From Streptomyces cinnamoneus (lineage in GTDB: Bacteria; Actinomycetota; Actinomycetes; Streptomycetales; Streptomycetaceae), in NCBI RefSeq assembly GCF_014650495.1, contig NZ_BMVB01000025.1:17658-80881 (forward strand): a stretch of 63,224 nt of DNA, read 5' to 3'. Of the stretch, positions 9,337 through 18,394 are shown piece by piece. The notes under the pieces are model-generated. The model was not told the origin of the DNA and did no database searches. It saw only the letters and a list, made by a program, of their open reading frames with translations. The position numbers were made by a program, and so were the translations under genes. How positions within the stretch are numbered: the first letter of the stretch is position 1; the number at the start of each line of letters is the position of its first letter.

Positions 9337-11463
9337 CTAGGCGGGTCGTTGCAGCACCGTCAGGCTGCGGTCGGTGAGCGTCATCCGTTCCCCGGCCGCC
9401 ACCTTCGGGCCGCCGGGAGCGGCGCCCTCGGGGCGGGCGGTGTCGACGATCACCTGCCACTGCCTGCCGTGGTTCATGGGCACGACGAAGTCGAGCGGCC
9501 GGTCGTGGGCGTTGAACATCAGCAGGAAGGAGTCGTCGACGATCGGCTCACCGCGCGGCCCCGGCTCGGAAATGGCCCCGCCGTTGAGGAAGACGGTCAG
9601 CGAACGGGCGTGGGCGGCCTGCCAGTCGCCCTGCTGCATCTCCTCCCCTTCCGGGGTGAACCAGGCGATGTCGGACAGGTCGTCGTGGGTGCCCTGTACC
9701 GGACGGCCGTGGAAGAAGCGGCGGCGCCGGAAGACGGGGTGGTCGCGGCGGAGCCAGACCAGCGAGCGGGTGAAGCGCAGCATCCGCTGCGCCCGCTCCG
9801 AGGACTCCTCGCCCGGGCGCGGCCAGTGCACCCAGGACAGCTCGCTGTCCTGGCAGTAGGCGTTGTTGTTGCCCTGCTGGGTGCGGGCGAACTCGTCGCC
9901 GTGGCTGAGCATCGGCACGCCCTGCGACACCAGCAGGGTGGCCATGAAGTTGCGCATCTGCCGCTCGCGCAGCTCCAGCACGCCCGGGTCGTCGCTCTCG
10001 CCCTCGGCCCCGCAGTTCCACGAGCGGTTGTGGCCCTCGCCGTCCTGGTTGTTCTCGCCGTTGGCCTCGTTGTGCTTGTCGTTGTACGCGACCAGGTCGT
10101 GCAGGGTGAAGCCGTCGTGACAGGTGACGAAGTTGACGGACGCCAGCGGGCGCCTGCCGTCGCCCTGGTAGAGGTCGGAGGAGCCGGTCAGGCGCGAGCC
10201 GAACTCGGCCAGGGTGGCCGGCTCGCCGCGCCAGAGGTCCCGCACCGTATCGCGGAATTTCCCATTCCACTCGGTCCACAGCGGAGGGAAATTACCGACC
10301 TGATAGCCGCCCTCGCCCACGTCCCACGGCTCGGCGATCAGCTTCACCTGGCTGACCACCGGATCCTGCTGCACCAGGTCGAAGAAGGACGACAGCCGGT
10401 CCACCTCGTGGAACTGCCGGGCCAGCGTCGCCGCCAGATCGAAGCGGAAGCCGTCCACCCGCATCTCGCTCACCCAGTAGCGCAGCGAGTCCATGATGAG
10501 CTGCAGCACGTGCGGGCTGCGCATCAGCAGGGAATTGCCGGTGCCGGTGGTGTCCATGTAGTAGCGCGGATCGTCCGTCAGCCGGTAGTAGGAGGCGTTG
10601 TCCAGCCCCCGGAAGGAGAGCGTCGGGCCCAGGTGATTGCCTTCGGCCGTGTGGTTGTACACCACATCCAGGATCACCTCGATGCCCGCCGCGTGCAGCG
10701 CCCGCACCGCCGACTTGAACTCCAGCACCTGCTGCCCCCGGTCGCCCCACGAGGCGTAGGCGTTGTGCGGGGCGAAGAAGCCGATGGTGTTGTACCCCCA
10801 GTAGTTGGCCAGCCCCGCGTCCACCAGCCGGTGGTCGTTGACGAACTGATGCACCGGCATCAGCTCGATCGCGGTGACCCCCAGCTCCGTGAGGTGCTCG
10901 ATCACCGCCGGGTGCGCGAGCGCGGCGTACGTGCCGCGCACCTCCTCCGGCAGCGCCGGGTGCAGCATCGTCAGGCCCTTCACATGGGCCTCGTAGATGA
11001 CCGTGCGGTGGTAGTCCGTGCGCGGCGGCCGGTCGTCGCCCCAGTCGAAGTACGGATTGACCACCACCGAAGTCATCATGTGCGGGGCGGAGTCCATGTC
11101 ATTGCGCTTCTCCGGCCGCCCGAAGTGGTAGCCGTAGACCGCCTCCCCCCAGTCGACGGCCCCGCTCACCGCCTTCGCGTAGGGGTCGAGCAGCAATTTG
11201 GCCGAGTTGCACCGCTGCCCACGGGCCGGCTCGTACGGGCCGTGGGCCCGGAAGCCGTACCGCTGGCCCGGCATGATGCCGGGGAGATAGGCGTGGCGCA
11301 CGAACGCGTCGCTCTCGCGCAGCTCCACCGCAGTCTCCGAACCGTCGTCGTGCAACAGGCACAACTCGATCCGGTCGGCGGCCTCGGAGAAGACCGCGAA
11401 ATTGGTCCCGGCGCCGTCGTACGTGGCGCCGAGGGGATACGCCTGACCCGGCCAGACCTGCAT
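9337..11463 (-). CDS. glgX: Glycogen debranching enzyme GlgX
   Basis: 708-residue GH13 isoamylase-type enzyme that hydrolyses alpha-1,6 branches of limit dextrin. It begins with a beta-sandwich CBM48 domain (PLGATYDGAGTNFAVFSEAA), then the barrel with VILDVVYNHTAEG, DGFRFDLAATLAR (nucleophile Asp), LIAEPWDVG (acid/base Glu) and NFVTCHDGFTLHDLV. A full-length, intact family member. A GGAAG sequence lies about ten bases upstream of ATG 11463. It is the first gene of a glgX-treY unit for glycogen-derived trehalose. Confidence 0.95.
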   Translation of the reverse strand: MQVWPGQAYPLGATYDGAGTNFAVFSEAADRIELCLLHDDGSETAVELRESDAFVRHAYLPGIMPGQRYGFRAHGPYEPARGQRCNSAKLLLDPYAKAVSGAVDWGEAVYGYHFGRPEKRNDMDSAPHMMTSVVVNPYFDWGDDRPPRTDYHRTVIYEAHVKGLTMLHPALPEEVRGTYAALAHPAVIEHLTELGVTAIELMPVHQFVNDHRLVDAGLANYWGYNTIGFFAPHNAYASWGDRGQQVLEFKSAVRALHAAGIEVILDVVYNHTAEGNHLGPTLSFRGLDNASYYRLTDDPRYYMDTTGTGNSLLMRSPHVLQLIMDSLRYWVSEMRVDGFRFDLAATLARQFHEVDRLSSFFDLVQQDPVVSQVKLIAEPWDVGEGGYQVGNFPPLWTEWNGKFRDTVRDLWRGEPATLAEFGSRLTGSSDLYQGDGRRPLASVNFVTCHDGFTLHDLVAYNDKHNEANGENNQDGEGHNRSWNCGAEGESDDPGVLELRERQMRNFMATLLVSQGVPMLSHGDEFARTQQGNNNAYCQDSELSWVHWPRPGEESSERAQRMLRFTRSLVWLRRDHPVFRRRRFFHGRPVQGTHDDLSDIAWFTPEGEEMQQGDWQAAHARSLTVFLNGGAISEPGPRGEPIVDDSFLLMFNAHDRPLDFVVPMNHGRQWQVIVDTARPEGAAPGGPKVAAGERMTLTDRSLTVLQRPA

Positions 11464-11736
11464 GGGCGTCAGTCTTCCACCCCGGGCGGCCCTTTCCGCA
11501 GATCTTCCCCAAAACCCCAGCGGGAAGCCGCCACCGGGGCCGCCCGGGCTCCGCCAAGCGGGTGATCACCACTCTTCCGGCTATGAATCAGCTCACTCCC
11601 GCCGCACGGGCCGCCGGACAACCGCCACGTGAACGCGGCGAGTTGTCCGGAAGGGGCTGCGGAGGCGCGTGCACCGCCTCCCGCCCGCACAGTAGTCTGC
11701 CTTGATCGTTGGACGGGGGCGGAAGGCGGTGCACTG

Positions 11737-12978
11737 GTGAGCTCGGGCGGGCTGGAGCTGCCCCCCGGGGACGGAATCCCCGAGGGAGACGGCTCGACCG
11801 ACACACCACCGGGTGTGGTGTCCCTGACCCGCCCGAGGGAGATCGGGGCGGAACTGGACTGGGACGCCGGTGCCTGGAGCGAGGTGCGCACGCGCGCCCG
11901 CCGCGCCGGGCGGGCGTACATCTGGCTGAACCTCGTCGAACAGCGGCTGCGCGTCGTCGTGGCCGCCGTGCTGCGGCCCGTCTACGAGCCCGTGCACGGC
12001 GAGGAGGAGTGGGTCGTGGCCGCCGCCGGCCCCGCCGGCCAGGAGTGGGTGCAGCGCGCCGTGGCCGTCCGCGAGGTCAGCCGTCGCAAGGGCTACCTGC
12101 TCGACCCCGCCGACGACAACGTCCTCAGCTTCCTCACCCTGCCGCAGCTGCGCGAACTGCTCGTCCAGCACTGGCCGTGCTTCGAGCCGTACCTCGACGA
12201 CCGGCGCGAGCTCGAACTCGCACTGGACGAGCTGGAGGTGGCCCGCAACGTCGTCTCCCGCAACCGCGCCCTCTCCCGGGCCGTCCTCGCCCAGGCCGAG
12301 CGGGCCTCGGCCCGCCTGCTGGAGATCCTCGGCGGCGGAGGCACCCCCTCCGCCGACCGGCTGCCCGTCGACGCCGTCGAGGACCTGGTCGGCGACCGCT
12401 ACGCCGACGTCGTCGGCGTCCACCCCGACCGGGTCCGCCTGCAGCGCCAGCTGCCCGTGGAGGACCTCTTCGGCAACGCCCGCCGCCTCGACGCGGTCGG
12501 CATAGGGCTGAACCTGCTCGTGCAGAACTACTCCGGCCGGCGCCTGGTGCGCCTGGCGGAGTCCGGCTGCCGCGCCCGGCTGCTCTTCCTCAACCCGGCC
12601 AGCAGCGCGGTGCGCCGCCGCGAGCGGGAACTGGGGATCAAGAAGGGCGAGATGAGCCGGTCCGTGGAGATGAACATCATGCACATGCGGCGGGTGCGCG
12701 ACCGGCTGCGCGACACCGCCGCCTTCGAGATCCGCGTCTTCGACGAGACGCCGCGCTTCACCGCCTACCTCGTCAACGGCGACGGCCCGGACGGGCTGGC
12801 CGTCGTCCAGTCCTACCTGCGCAAGGCGCGCGGCATGGAGTCGCCGGTGCTGGTGCTGCGGGGCGGCAGCCGGGACGTCCTGCGCGAGGGCCGCCCCGCG
12901 GACGACACCGGGGGCCTCTTCGAGACCTACCGCGAGGAGTTCGAGGGGGTCTGGGCCGACTCCCGGCCCGTCTCCTGA
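11737..12978 (+). CDS. SAV2148-family HEPN domain protein
   Basis: 413 residues matching the actinobacterial SAV2148 family, assigned a HEPN domain. Recognisable conserved stretches are RAYIWLNLVEQRLR (about residues 55-70), AVREVSRRKGYLLDP and FLTLPQLRELLVQHWPCFEPYL. The second half (RARLLFLNPASSAVRRRE, FEIRVFDETPRFTAYLV) resembles a phospholipase-D-like or nucleotide-handling fold by eye only. HEPN domains are often RNases, but the catalytic RX4-6H motif is not obvious here. GTG 11737 with GGAAGG upstream is chosen over the longer frame from 11629. Function unknown. Confidence 0.8.
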   Translation: MSSGGLELPPGDGIPEGDGSTDTPPGVVSLTRPREIGAELDWDAGAWSEVRTRARRAGRAYIWLNLVEQRLRVVVAAVLRPVYEPVHGEEEWVVAAAGPAGQEWVQRAVAVREVSRRKGYLLDPADDNVLSFLTLPQLRELLVQHWPCFEPYLDDRRELELALDELEVARNVVSRNRALSRAVLAQAERASARLLEILGGGGTPSADRLPVDAVEDLVGDRYADVVGVHPDRVRLQRQLPVEDLFGNARRLDAVGIGLNLLVQNYSGRRLVRLAESGCRARLLFLNPASSAVRRRERELGIKKGEMSRSVEMNIMHMRRVRDRLRDTAAFEIRVFDETPRFTAYLVNGDGPDGLAVVQSYLRKARGMESPVLVLRGGSRDVLREGRPADDTGGLFETYREEFEGVWADSRPVS

Positions 12979-13062
12979 CGGGTGCGCAGCCGAGGCGTTG
13001 TCAGTGGGCCGTGCGACGCTGGGGAACCAGACGGGGGAAGCACCACCGAAGGGGGAACCGCC

Positions 13063-13764
13063 ATGGGCTGGCACGAGGAGCTGCTGATCGGCTTCGACCT
13101 GGAGACGACGGGCACCGATCCGGCCGAGTCCCGGATCGTCACGGCCGCGGTCGTGGAGACCAAGGGCGCGGAGGTGGTCGCCAGCCGGCACTGGCTGGCG
13201 GACCCGGGCGTCCCGATCCCGGCCGAGGCGGCGGCCATCCACGGCATCACGAGCGAACGGGCCGCAGCCCAGGGGCGGCCCGCGGCCGAGGTCGCGGAGG
13301 AGATAGCCGCGGTGCTGGCCGGCCACTGGTCCGTGGGCGTGCCGGTGGTGGCCTACAACGCCGCCTTCGACCTCAGCCTGCTGGCGGCGGAGCTGCGCCG
13401 GCACGGCCTGACCCCGCTCTCCGAGCGGCTGTCCGGTGCCCGGACGGGCCCGGTCGTCGACCCGTACACGATCGACCGGGCGGTGGACCGCTACCGCAAG
13501 GGCCGGCGCACGCTGGAGGCGGTCTGCCGGGAGTACGGAATCGTGCTGGACGGGGCGCACGAGGCGGGCGCGGACGCCCTGGGCGCGGTGCGCGTCGCCC
13601 GGGCCATCGCCCTGCGCCACCCGCGCATAGCGGAGACCGGCCTCTGGGAGCTCCACCGCGACCAGGTCCGCTGGTACGGCGAGTGGGCCGCGGGCTACCA
13701 GAAGTGGCTGCGCCGCCAGGGACAGGAGGACGCGGTGGTGGACGGCACCTGGCCGGTGCGCTGA
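13063..13764 (+). CDS. DEDDh 3'-5' exonuclease (DnaQ-like)
   Basis: 233 residues. Exo I motif is IGFDLETTGTDPAE, Exo II VVAYNAAFDLSLLAAEL and Exo III HEAGADALGAVRVA, giving the Asp-Glu-Asp-Asp set with His of DEDDh exonucleases. It is a stand-alone domain like the small proofreading or repair exonucleases found apart from DNA polymerase III. ATG 13063 has a GGGGGAA ribosome site; the longer frame from 12982 lacks one. It is 84 bases downstream of the HEPN gene and could be co-transcribed with it. Confidence 0.88.
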   Translation: MGWHEELLIGFDLETTGTDPAESRIVTAAVVETKGAEVVASRHWLADPGVPIPAEAAAIHGITSERAAAQGRPAAEVAEEIAAVLAGHWSVGVPVVAYNAAFDLSLLAAELRRHGLTPLSERLSGARTGPVVDPYTIDRAVDRYRKGRRTLEAVCREYGIVLDGAHEAGADALGAVRVARAIALRHPRIAETGLWELHRDQVRWYGEWAAGYQKWLRRQGQEDAVVDGTWPVR

Positions 13765-13773
13765 GGCGCACCG

Positions 13774-13794
13774 CGCCGGGGCCGCGCCCCGGCG
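13774..13794. terminator. Convergent hairpin terminator
   Basis: A perfect 9-bp stem (CGCCGGGGC / GCCCCGGCG) with a three-base loop sits between two convergent stops at 13764 and 13799. There is no T-run, which is usual for Streptomyces terminators. Confidence 0.6.
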
Positions 13795-13798
13795 GGGG

Positions 13799-14140
13799 TC
13801 AGCCCGGCTGCCGCAGCCGGAGCACCTCCGCGTCGCAGGCGACGATCTCCACGACGCGCTCCGGCCGCCCGGTCCCCGGGAAGGACAGGGTGATCCGCCG
13901 GTCGTCCTCCGCATGCCAGAACCCCGGCACCGAGGCCGGCGCGTCGCCCCGCCCGATCGGATGGTCGACGAACGTGCCGTCGGTGCGGAACTCCACGCCG
14001 CTGCGGCCCCGCGCGGGCGGGAAGGCATAGCCGGTGGGCCGGTAGACGCTCACGTCGTCGTAGTCCTCCTCGTGCGCGTGCACCCAGCGCTGGAAGAGGG
14101 CGGCGGGGGGCTCTTCCTGCGGGTCGTCCACGGCGTCCAT
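13799..14140 (-). CDS. Small conserved hypothetical protein
   Basis: 113 residues, acidic, without membrane segments. The segment FRTDGTFVDHPIG followed by RRITLSFPG and VVEIVACDAEVLRLR suggests a small beta-rich fold of the lipocalin-like or wound-up barrel kind, but I do not recognise the family. ATG 14140 is preceded by GGAGG at a spacing of 12; a GTG at 14152 in the same frame is too close to that site. Upstream lies an AT-richer stretch before the divergent metalloprotease gene. Confidence 0.6.
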   Translation of the reverse strand: MDAVDDPQEEPPAALFQRWVHAHEEDYDDVSVYRPTGYAFPPARGRSGVEFRTDGTFVDHPIGRGDAPASVPGFWHAEDDRRITLSFPGTGRPERVVEIVACDAEVLRLRQPG

Positions 14141-14326
14141 TGCCTCACACACCTCCGAAATCGCCCGGAATCACCGGGGTTTACCCAAAATCGGAATCAC
14201 GTCTTGCACTTACTGCAGGTCGTGTGATGTCCCTAGATGTCTGGGCTGTGCGGGTCTACGGTAATCCGTACCGGGCCCGCGTTCCCCACCCGGCCGTGTC
14301 CCACGGCGATTCCAGGAGGGCGCAGC

Positions 14327-15274
14327 ATGCCCGACACCCAGACCACCGGATCCGCACCCCGGCCGCCAGGGCGCAGGCTCTGCGCCACCATGGACGTCCA
14401 CCGCCGGCTGCTTGACACCCACCCCGCGTACGCCGCCGCCCGCGCGGCCGTCGAGAACCGCGCGTTCGCCTACGAACGGGGAGCGGAGCGGGCCGCCCGC
14501 ACGGGCGTGACCTGCGTTCCCGTCGTCGTCCACGTCGTGTACCAGGCCGGCGCGCAGAACATCGGAAACGCCCAGATCGCCAGCCAGATCAACGTCCTCA
14601 ACCAGGACTTCCGCAAGCGCAACGCGGACGTGGTCCAGGTCCCCGCCGTCTGGAAGCCGCTGGCGGCCGACGCCCGGGTGGAGTTCCGCCTGGCCTCGGT
14701 GGACCCCACCGGGCAGCCCACCACGGGCATCACCCGCACGCAGACGCAGGTGACGGCGTTCCCGGCCGACGACTCGGTGAAGTTCACGGCCCAGGGCGGC
14801 CACGACGCCTGGCCCGCCGACCGCTACCTCAACGTCTGGGTGTGCCAGCTGGGCGACTCGCTGCTCGGCTACGCGCAGTTCCCCGGCGGGCCGGCCGCCA
14901 CGGACGGCGTGGTCATCCTGCACTCCGCGTTCGGCACGTCCGGCACCGCGACGCCGCCGTTCCACCTCGGGCGCACCGCCACCCACGAGGTGGGCCACTG
15001 GCTCAACCTCTTCCACATCTGGGGCGACGACGGGACGGGCTGCAGCGGCAGCGACTTCGTCGCCGACACCCCCAACCAGGGCGGCCCCAACTTCGGCGAG
15101 CCGGCCTTTCCCCACGTCTCCTGCGGCAACGGCCCGAACGGCGACATGTTCATGAATTACATGGACTACGTCGACGACGCGGCGATGTTCCTGTTCACCC
15201 AGGGCCAGGTGACCCGCGTCGACGCCACCTTCGACGGCCCCCGGAGCAGCTTCCCGGCCGCCGGCCCCTGCTGA
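14327..15274 (+). CDS. Pappalysin-like (M43) zinc metalloprotease
   Basis: 315 residues. The zinc site is HEVGHWLNLFHIWGDD, the extended HExxHxxxxxH motif of metzincins, and the Met-turn is MNYMDYVDD about 55 residues later, both as in cytophagalysin/M43 proteases. The preceding domain with VPVVVHVVYQ and QINVLNQDFRKRN is also typical of the family. ATG 14327 follows a strong AGGAGGG site. Family members are normally secreted, yet no hydrophobic signal peptide is visible after this start; see findings. Cysteines in the C-terminal part suggest a disulfide-bearing extracellular enzyme. Confidence 0.88.
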   Translation: MPDTQTTGSAPRPPGRRLCATMDVHRRLLDTHPAYAAARAAVENRAFAYERGAERAARTGVTCVPVVVHVVYQAGAQNIGNAQIASQINVLNQDFRKRNADVVQVPAVWKPLAADARVEFRLASVDPTGQPTTGITRTQTQVTAFPADDSVKFTAQGGHDAWPADRYLNVWVCQLGDSLLGYAQFPGGPAATDGVVILHSAFGTSGTATPPFHLGRTATHEVGHWLNLFHIWGDDGTGCSGSDFVADTPNQGGPNFGEPAFPHVSCGNGPNGDMFMNYMDYVDDAAMFLFTQGQVTRVDATFDGPRSSFPAAGPC

Positions 15275-15305
15275 ACGCCCCGGTGCAGGGGCCGGCCCGG
15301 AACGC

Positions 15306-16196
15306 TCAGAACGGATTCCACCGCACCGCCGGGTCGCCGTCCCGCAGGGACGCCACCCGGCGGTCGAACTCCGCCCGGGCCGCGGGGTTCCCCGGGGCGT
15401 GCTGGGCCACCCAGGCGCAGCTCGCCGTCTCCCGGGCCCCGCGCAGCACGGCGCAGCCCTCCCACTCCCGCACGTCCCACCCGTAGGCGTGCACGAAGGC
15501 GTGGTAGACGTCCGGGTTCAGGCCGTACCGGTCCCGGCTGAGGGTCATGACCACCAGGTCGTGCTCCCGCAGGTCGGTGGCGAAGGTCTCCAGGTCGACG
15601 AGGACGGGACCGTCCGGCCCGACGTGCACGTTGCGCGGCAGCGCGTCGCCGTGGACCGGGCCCGGCGTCAGGTGCGGGGTGAGCGCGGCGGCCGCGGCCG
15701 CGAAGCCGTCGCGGCGCTCGCGCAGGTAGTCGGCGTCGGCCGGGTCGATCGCGTCCCCGGCCAGCCGCAGCCACCGCTCGACGCCGGAGAGCAGTTCGCG
15801 CCGCGGCAGCGCGAAGTCCGGTTCGGGCAGGGCGTGGACCAGGCGCAGCAGCCCGGCCAGGTCGGCGGGTGCGGCGGGGCGCCGCACGGCGTCGGGAAGC
15901 CGGTGCCAGAGCGTCACCGGGTGGCCGTCGGCGTCCTGCACTGCGGTGTCCGCGGCCCGTACGGCGGGAACGCCGCACTCCGCGAGCCAGTCGGCGATGT
16001 GCAGCTCGCGCGCGGCGCGCTCGTGCAGCGATGCGTCCCGGCCCACCTTGGCGACGAGACCGCCGGCGGCGAACACCGCGTTCTCACCGAGCGAGAGCAG
16101 CTCCGCCTCCGCCGCGGGCAGCGGCGTCGCCGCCGTGGCGAGGAGCTCGCGTGCCCGCTGTTCCGTGAACGGTTCCGTCACCTTCGCGTCCGCCAT
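15306..16196 (-). CDS. Aminoglycoside-phosphotransferase-family kinase
   Basis: 296 residues with the APH kinase fold. The phosphate-anchor start reads LSLGENAVFAAGGLVAKVGR, the catalytic loop is VHGDALPRNVHV (HGDxxxxN Brenner motif) and the metal-binding segment is VLVDLETFA. The substrate cannot be told: relatives phosphorylate antibiotics, amino sugars or homoserine-like molecules. ATG 16196 has a GGAAGG site; the 18 extra codons upstream in frame do not. It is divergent from a macrolide-type glycosyltransferase, and both could be transcribed from the same 163-base control region. Confidence 0.8.
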   Translation of the reverse strand: MADAKVTEPFTEQRARELLATAATPLPAAEAELLSLGENAVFAAGGLVAKVGRDASLHERAARELHIADWLAECGVPAVRAADTAVQDADGHPVTLWHRLPDAVRRPAAPADLAGLLRLVHALPEPDFALPRRELLSGVERWLRLAGDAIDPADADYLRERRDGFAAAAAALTPHLTPGPVHGDALPRNVHVGPDGPVLVDLETFATDLREHDLVVMTLSRDRYGLNPDVYHAFVHAYGWDVREWEGCAVLRGARETASCAWVAQHAPGNPAARAEFDRRVASLRDGDPAVRWNPF

Positions 16197-16323
16197 GTCG
16201 TACCTTCCGTGCCCGCCGTACCCGAGGCCGGCGTGCTGGGTGCCGGCCACCGCAAGTGTCCCTCCCCGCGGTGGGCCGGCCGGCAGCGGGGGCGCGGCGG
16301 GCGCAGCGGGTCGCGAAAAAACT

Positions 16324-16353
16324 TTGAACGATACGTATCGTCTCGTCTATGGT
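16324..16353 (+). promoter_or_regulatory. Promoter with 14-bp palindromic operator for the glycosyltransferase
   Basis: TTGAAC (16324-16329) and TATGGT (16348-16353) are separated by 18 bases and would start transcription at or next to the ATG at 16360, giving a leaderless mRNA. Between them lies the perfect 14-bp palindrome ACGATACGTATCGT (16328-16341), the size and position of a TetR-family operator that would block the polymerase. No regulator gene is adjacent in this window. Confidence 0.6.
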
Positions 16354-16359
16354 GACGGC

Positions 16360-17571
16360 ATGACTTCCCCCGCCGGTCAACGGCCCGCACACATCGCCAT
16401 GTTCAGCATCGCCGCCTCCGGTCACGTCAACCCGACCCTCGACGTCATCCGCGAGCTCGTCGCCCGGGGCCACCGCGTCACGTATGCGGTCCCCGCGGCG
16501 TTCGCGGAGCTGGTGGCCACCACCGGCGCCGAGCCGCGGATCTACGAGTCGACGCTGCCCACCGGCGAGGACCCCGACGCCTGGGGCACCGAGCCGATCG
16601 ACCACTTCGAGCTGTTCCTCGACGACGCCGTGCACGTCCTGCCCCAGCTCGCGGCGGCCTACGAGGGCGACGAGCCGGACCTGGTCCTGTACGACATCAC
16701 CGCCTACCCGGCCCGCGTCCTCGCCCACCGCTGGGGCGTGCCGTGCGTGCAGCTCTCGCCCTGCCTGGTCGCCTGGGAGGGCTACGAGGAGGAGGTCGCG
16801 GCGCCGATGCTCGACCCGATGCGGCGCACCCCACGCGGCATCGCCTACTACGAGCGCTTCACCGCCTGGCTGGCGGAGAACGGCATGACCCTCCACCCCG
16901 ACGACTTCGTCGGCCGCCCCGACCGTTGCCTCGCCGTCATCCCGCGGGCCATGCAGCCGCACGCCGACCGGGTGGACGAGACCGTCACCACCTTCACCGG
17001 CCCCTGCCAGGGCGACCGCGGCGACCAGGGCACCTGGCAGCGCCCCGCCGATGCCGAGCGGGTCCTGCTGGTCTCCCTCGGCTCGACGTTCACCAAGCAG
17101 CCCGGCTTCTACCGCGCGTGCATCGCCGCCTTCGGCGACCTGCCGGGCTGGCACGTCCTGCTGCAGATCGGCCGGCACGTCGACCTCGCCGACCTGGGCC
17201 CGGTCCCGGCCACCGTCGAGGTGAGCCGCTGGGTCCCGCAGCTGTCGGTCCTTCAGCAGGCCGACGCCTTCGTCACCCACGCGGGGATGGGCAGCTGCCA
17301 GGAGGGCCTGGCGTGCGGGGTGCCGATGGTCGCGGTGCCCCAGGCCGTCGACCAGTTCGGCAACGCCGCGCTGCTCCAGGAGCTGGGCGTCGCCCGGCAC
17401 CTGCCGAGGGAGGAGGCGACGGCCGCGGCCCTGCGCGAGGCGGTGCTCGCCCTGGTCCACGATCCCGTCGTGGCCGAGCGGTCGGCGGCGCTGCGGGCCG
17501 GGCTGGCGGCGGAGGGCGGCACCCCCTATGCGGCCGATCTCATCGAGGCGGAGCTTCGGTCCGGCCGGTGA
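16360..17571 (+). CDS. mgt: Macrolide-type glycosyltransferase (MGT/OleD family)
   Basis: 403-residue GT1/GT-B enzyme of the group that inactivates macrolides by glycosylation from UDP-sugar. It shows HIAMFSIAASGHVNPTL at the N-terminus (catalytic His region), LVSLGSTFTKQP in the middle, and the nucleotide-sugar motif WVPQLSVLQQADAFVTHAGMGS followed by GVPMVAVPQAVDQFGNA. Length matches the family. Cytosolic. It likely protects against a glycosidically inactivated antibiotic; the exact acceptor is not predictable. Divergent from the APH-like kinase and preceded by a palindrome-containing promoter. Confidence 0.9.
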   Translation: MTSPAGQRPAHIAMFSIAASGHVNPTLDVIRELVARGHRVTYAVPAAFAELVATTGAEPRIYESTLPTGEDPDAWGTEPIDHFELFLDDAVHVLPQLAAAYEGDEPDLVLYDITAYPARVLAHRWGVPCVQLSPCLVAWEGYEEEVAAPMLDPMRRTPRGIAYYERFTAWLAENGMTLHPDDFVGRPDRCLAVIPRAMQPHADRVDETVTTFTGPCQGDRGDQGTWQRPADAERVLLVSLGSTFTKQPGFYRACIAAFGDLPGWHVLLQIGRHVDLADLGPVPATVEVSRWVPQLSVLQQADAFVTHAGMGSCQEGLACGVPMVAVPQAVDQFGNAALLQELGVARHLPREEATAAALREAVLALVHDPVVAERSAALRAGLAAEGGTPYAADLIEAELRSGR

Positions 17572-17652
17572 CCCCTGGTACGGTCCCGTGCGGGCGGCTG
17601 CCGTGCCCAACCCCCACGGGGCGCGGCGGCCGCCCGCCGCCGGCCAGGACAC

Positions 17653-18384
17653 CTAGGCCGCCGCCGCTTCCGCCGCCTGCTCGTACCGCCGCACCAGCAG
17701 CGACACCACCTCCGGCGCCGCCCCCAGCACCTCCGTCAGCACCTCCGCACCGGCCGCGCGCGCCCCTTCGGCGATGCGGTCCGGAAGCCGCCCCGGAGCC
17801 AGGGCGTAGCGGGCCACCGCCACCCGGCGCACCCCCTCCGCGCGCAGCGCGCGCACCGCGTCCTCGGTGCGCGGCGGGGAGGCGGAGGCGAACGCGGGCC
17901 GCACGGCGCACCAGCCGGTGTGCCGCCACTCCCGCGCGATGTCTGCGATCACCGCGTTCGCCTCCGGGTCGGAGGAGCCCGCCGAGGCCAGGACGACCCC
18001 GGTCGAGCCCCGGTCGCCGGGGCGCACCCCGGCCTCGTACAGCCGCCGCTCCAGCGCGGCCGTCAGCAGTGCGGACGGGCCGAGGACCGCGGCCTGGCGC
18101 ACCGTCAGGCCCGGCAGGGCGGACGTGGCGCCCGCGAGCACGGCCGGGATGTCGGACTTGGCGTGGAAGGCGCGGGTCAGCAGCAGCGGGACGGCCACCA
18201 CCTTCCGTACGCCCTCCGCCGCCAGGCCGGCCAGCACCTCCTCCACGCGCGGGGCGCAGAAGTCCAGGAAGCCGGCCTCGACCCGCAGCCCGGGCCGCCG
18301 GGCCGCGACGCGGGCGCGCAGCGCGGCGACGGTGGCCGCGTGCCGTGCGTCGCGGCTGCCGTGGGCGACGATCAGCAGGACCAT
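17653..18384 (-). CDS. Sirohydrochlorin chelatase (CbiX/SirB family)
   Basis: 243 residues with two chelatase half-domains. The N-terminus LLIVAHGSRDARHA carries the metal-binding His, and the second His is in VPLLLTRAFHAKSDIP. Such enzymes insert iron (siroheme) or cobalt (cobalamin) into sirohydrochlorin. At the end of a sulfate-assimilation operon whose Sir requires siroheme, ferrochelation is the likely role. Start ATG 18384, ten bases from the end of the upstream permease gene. Confidence 0.87.
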   Translation of the reverse strand: MVLLIVAHGSRDARHAATVAALRARVAARRPGLRVEAGFLDFCAPRVEEVLAGLAAEGVRKVVAVPLLLTRAFHAKSDIPAVLAGATSALPGLTVRQAAVLGPSALLTAALERRLYEAGVRPGDRGSTGVVLASAGSSDPEANAVIADIAREWRHTGWCAVRPAFASASPPRTEDAVRALRAEGVRRVAVARYALAPGRLPDRIAEGARAAGAEVLTEVLGAAPEVVSLLVRRYEQAAEAAAA

Positions 18385-18394
18385 GCTCCCGCTC

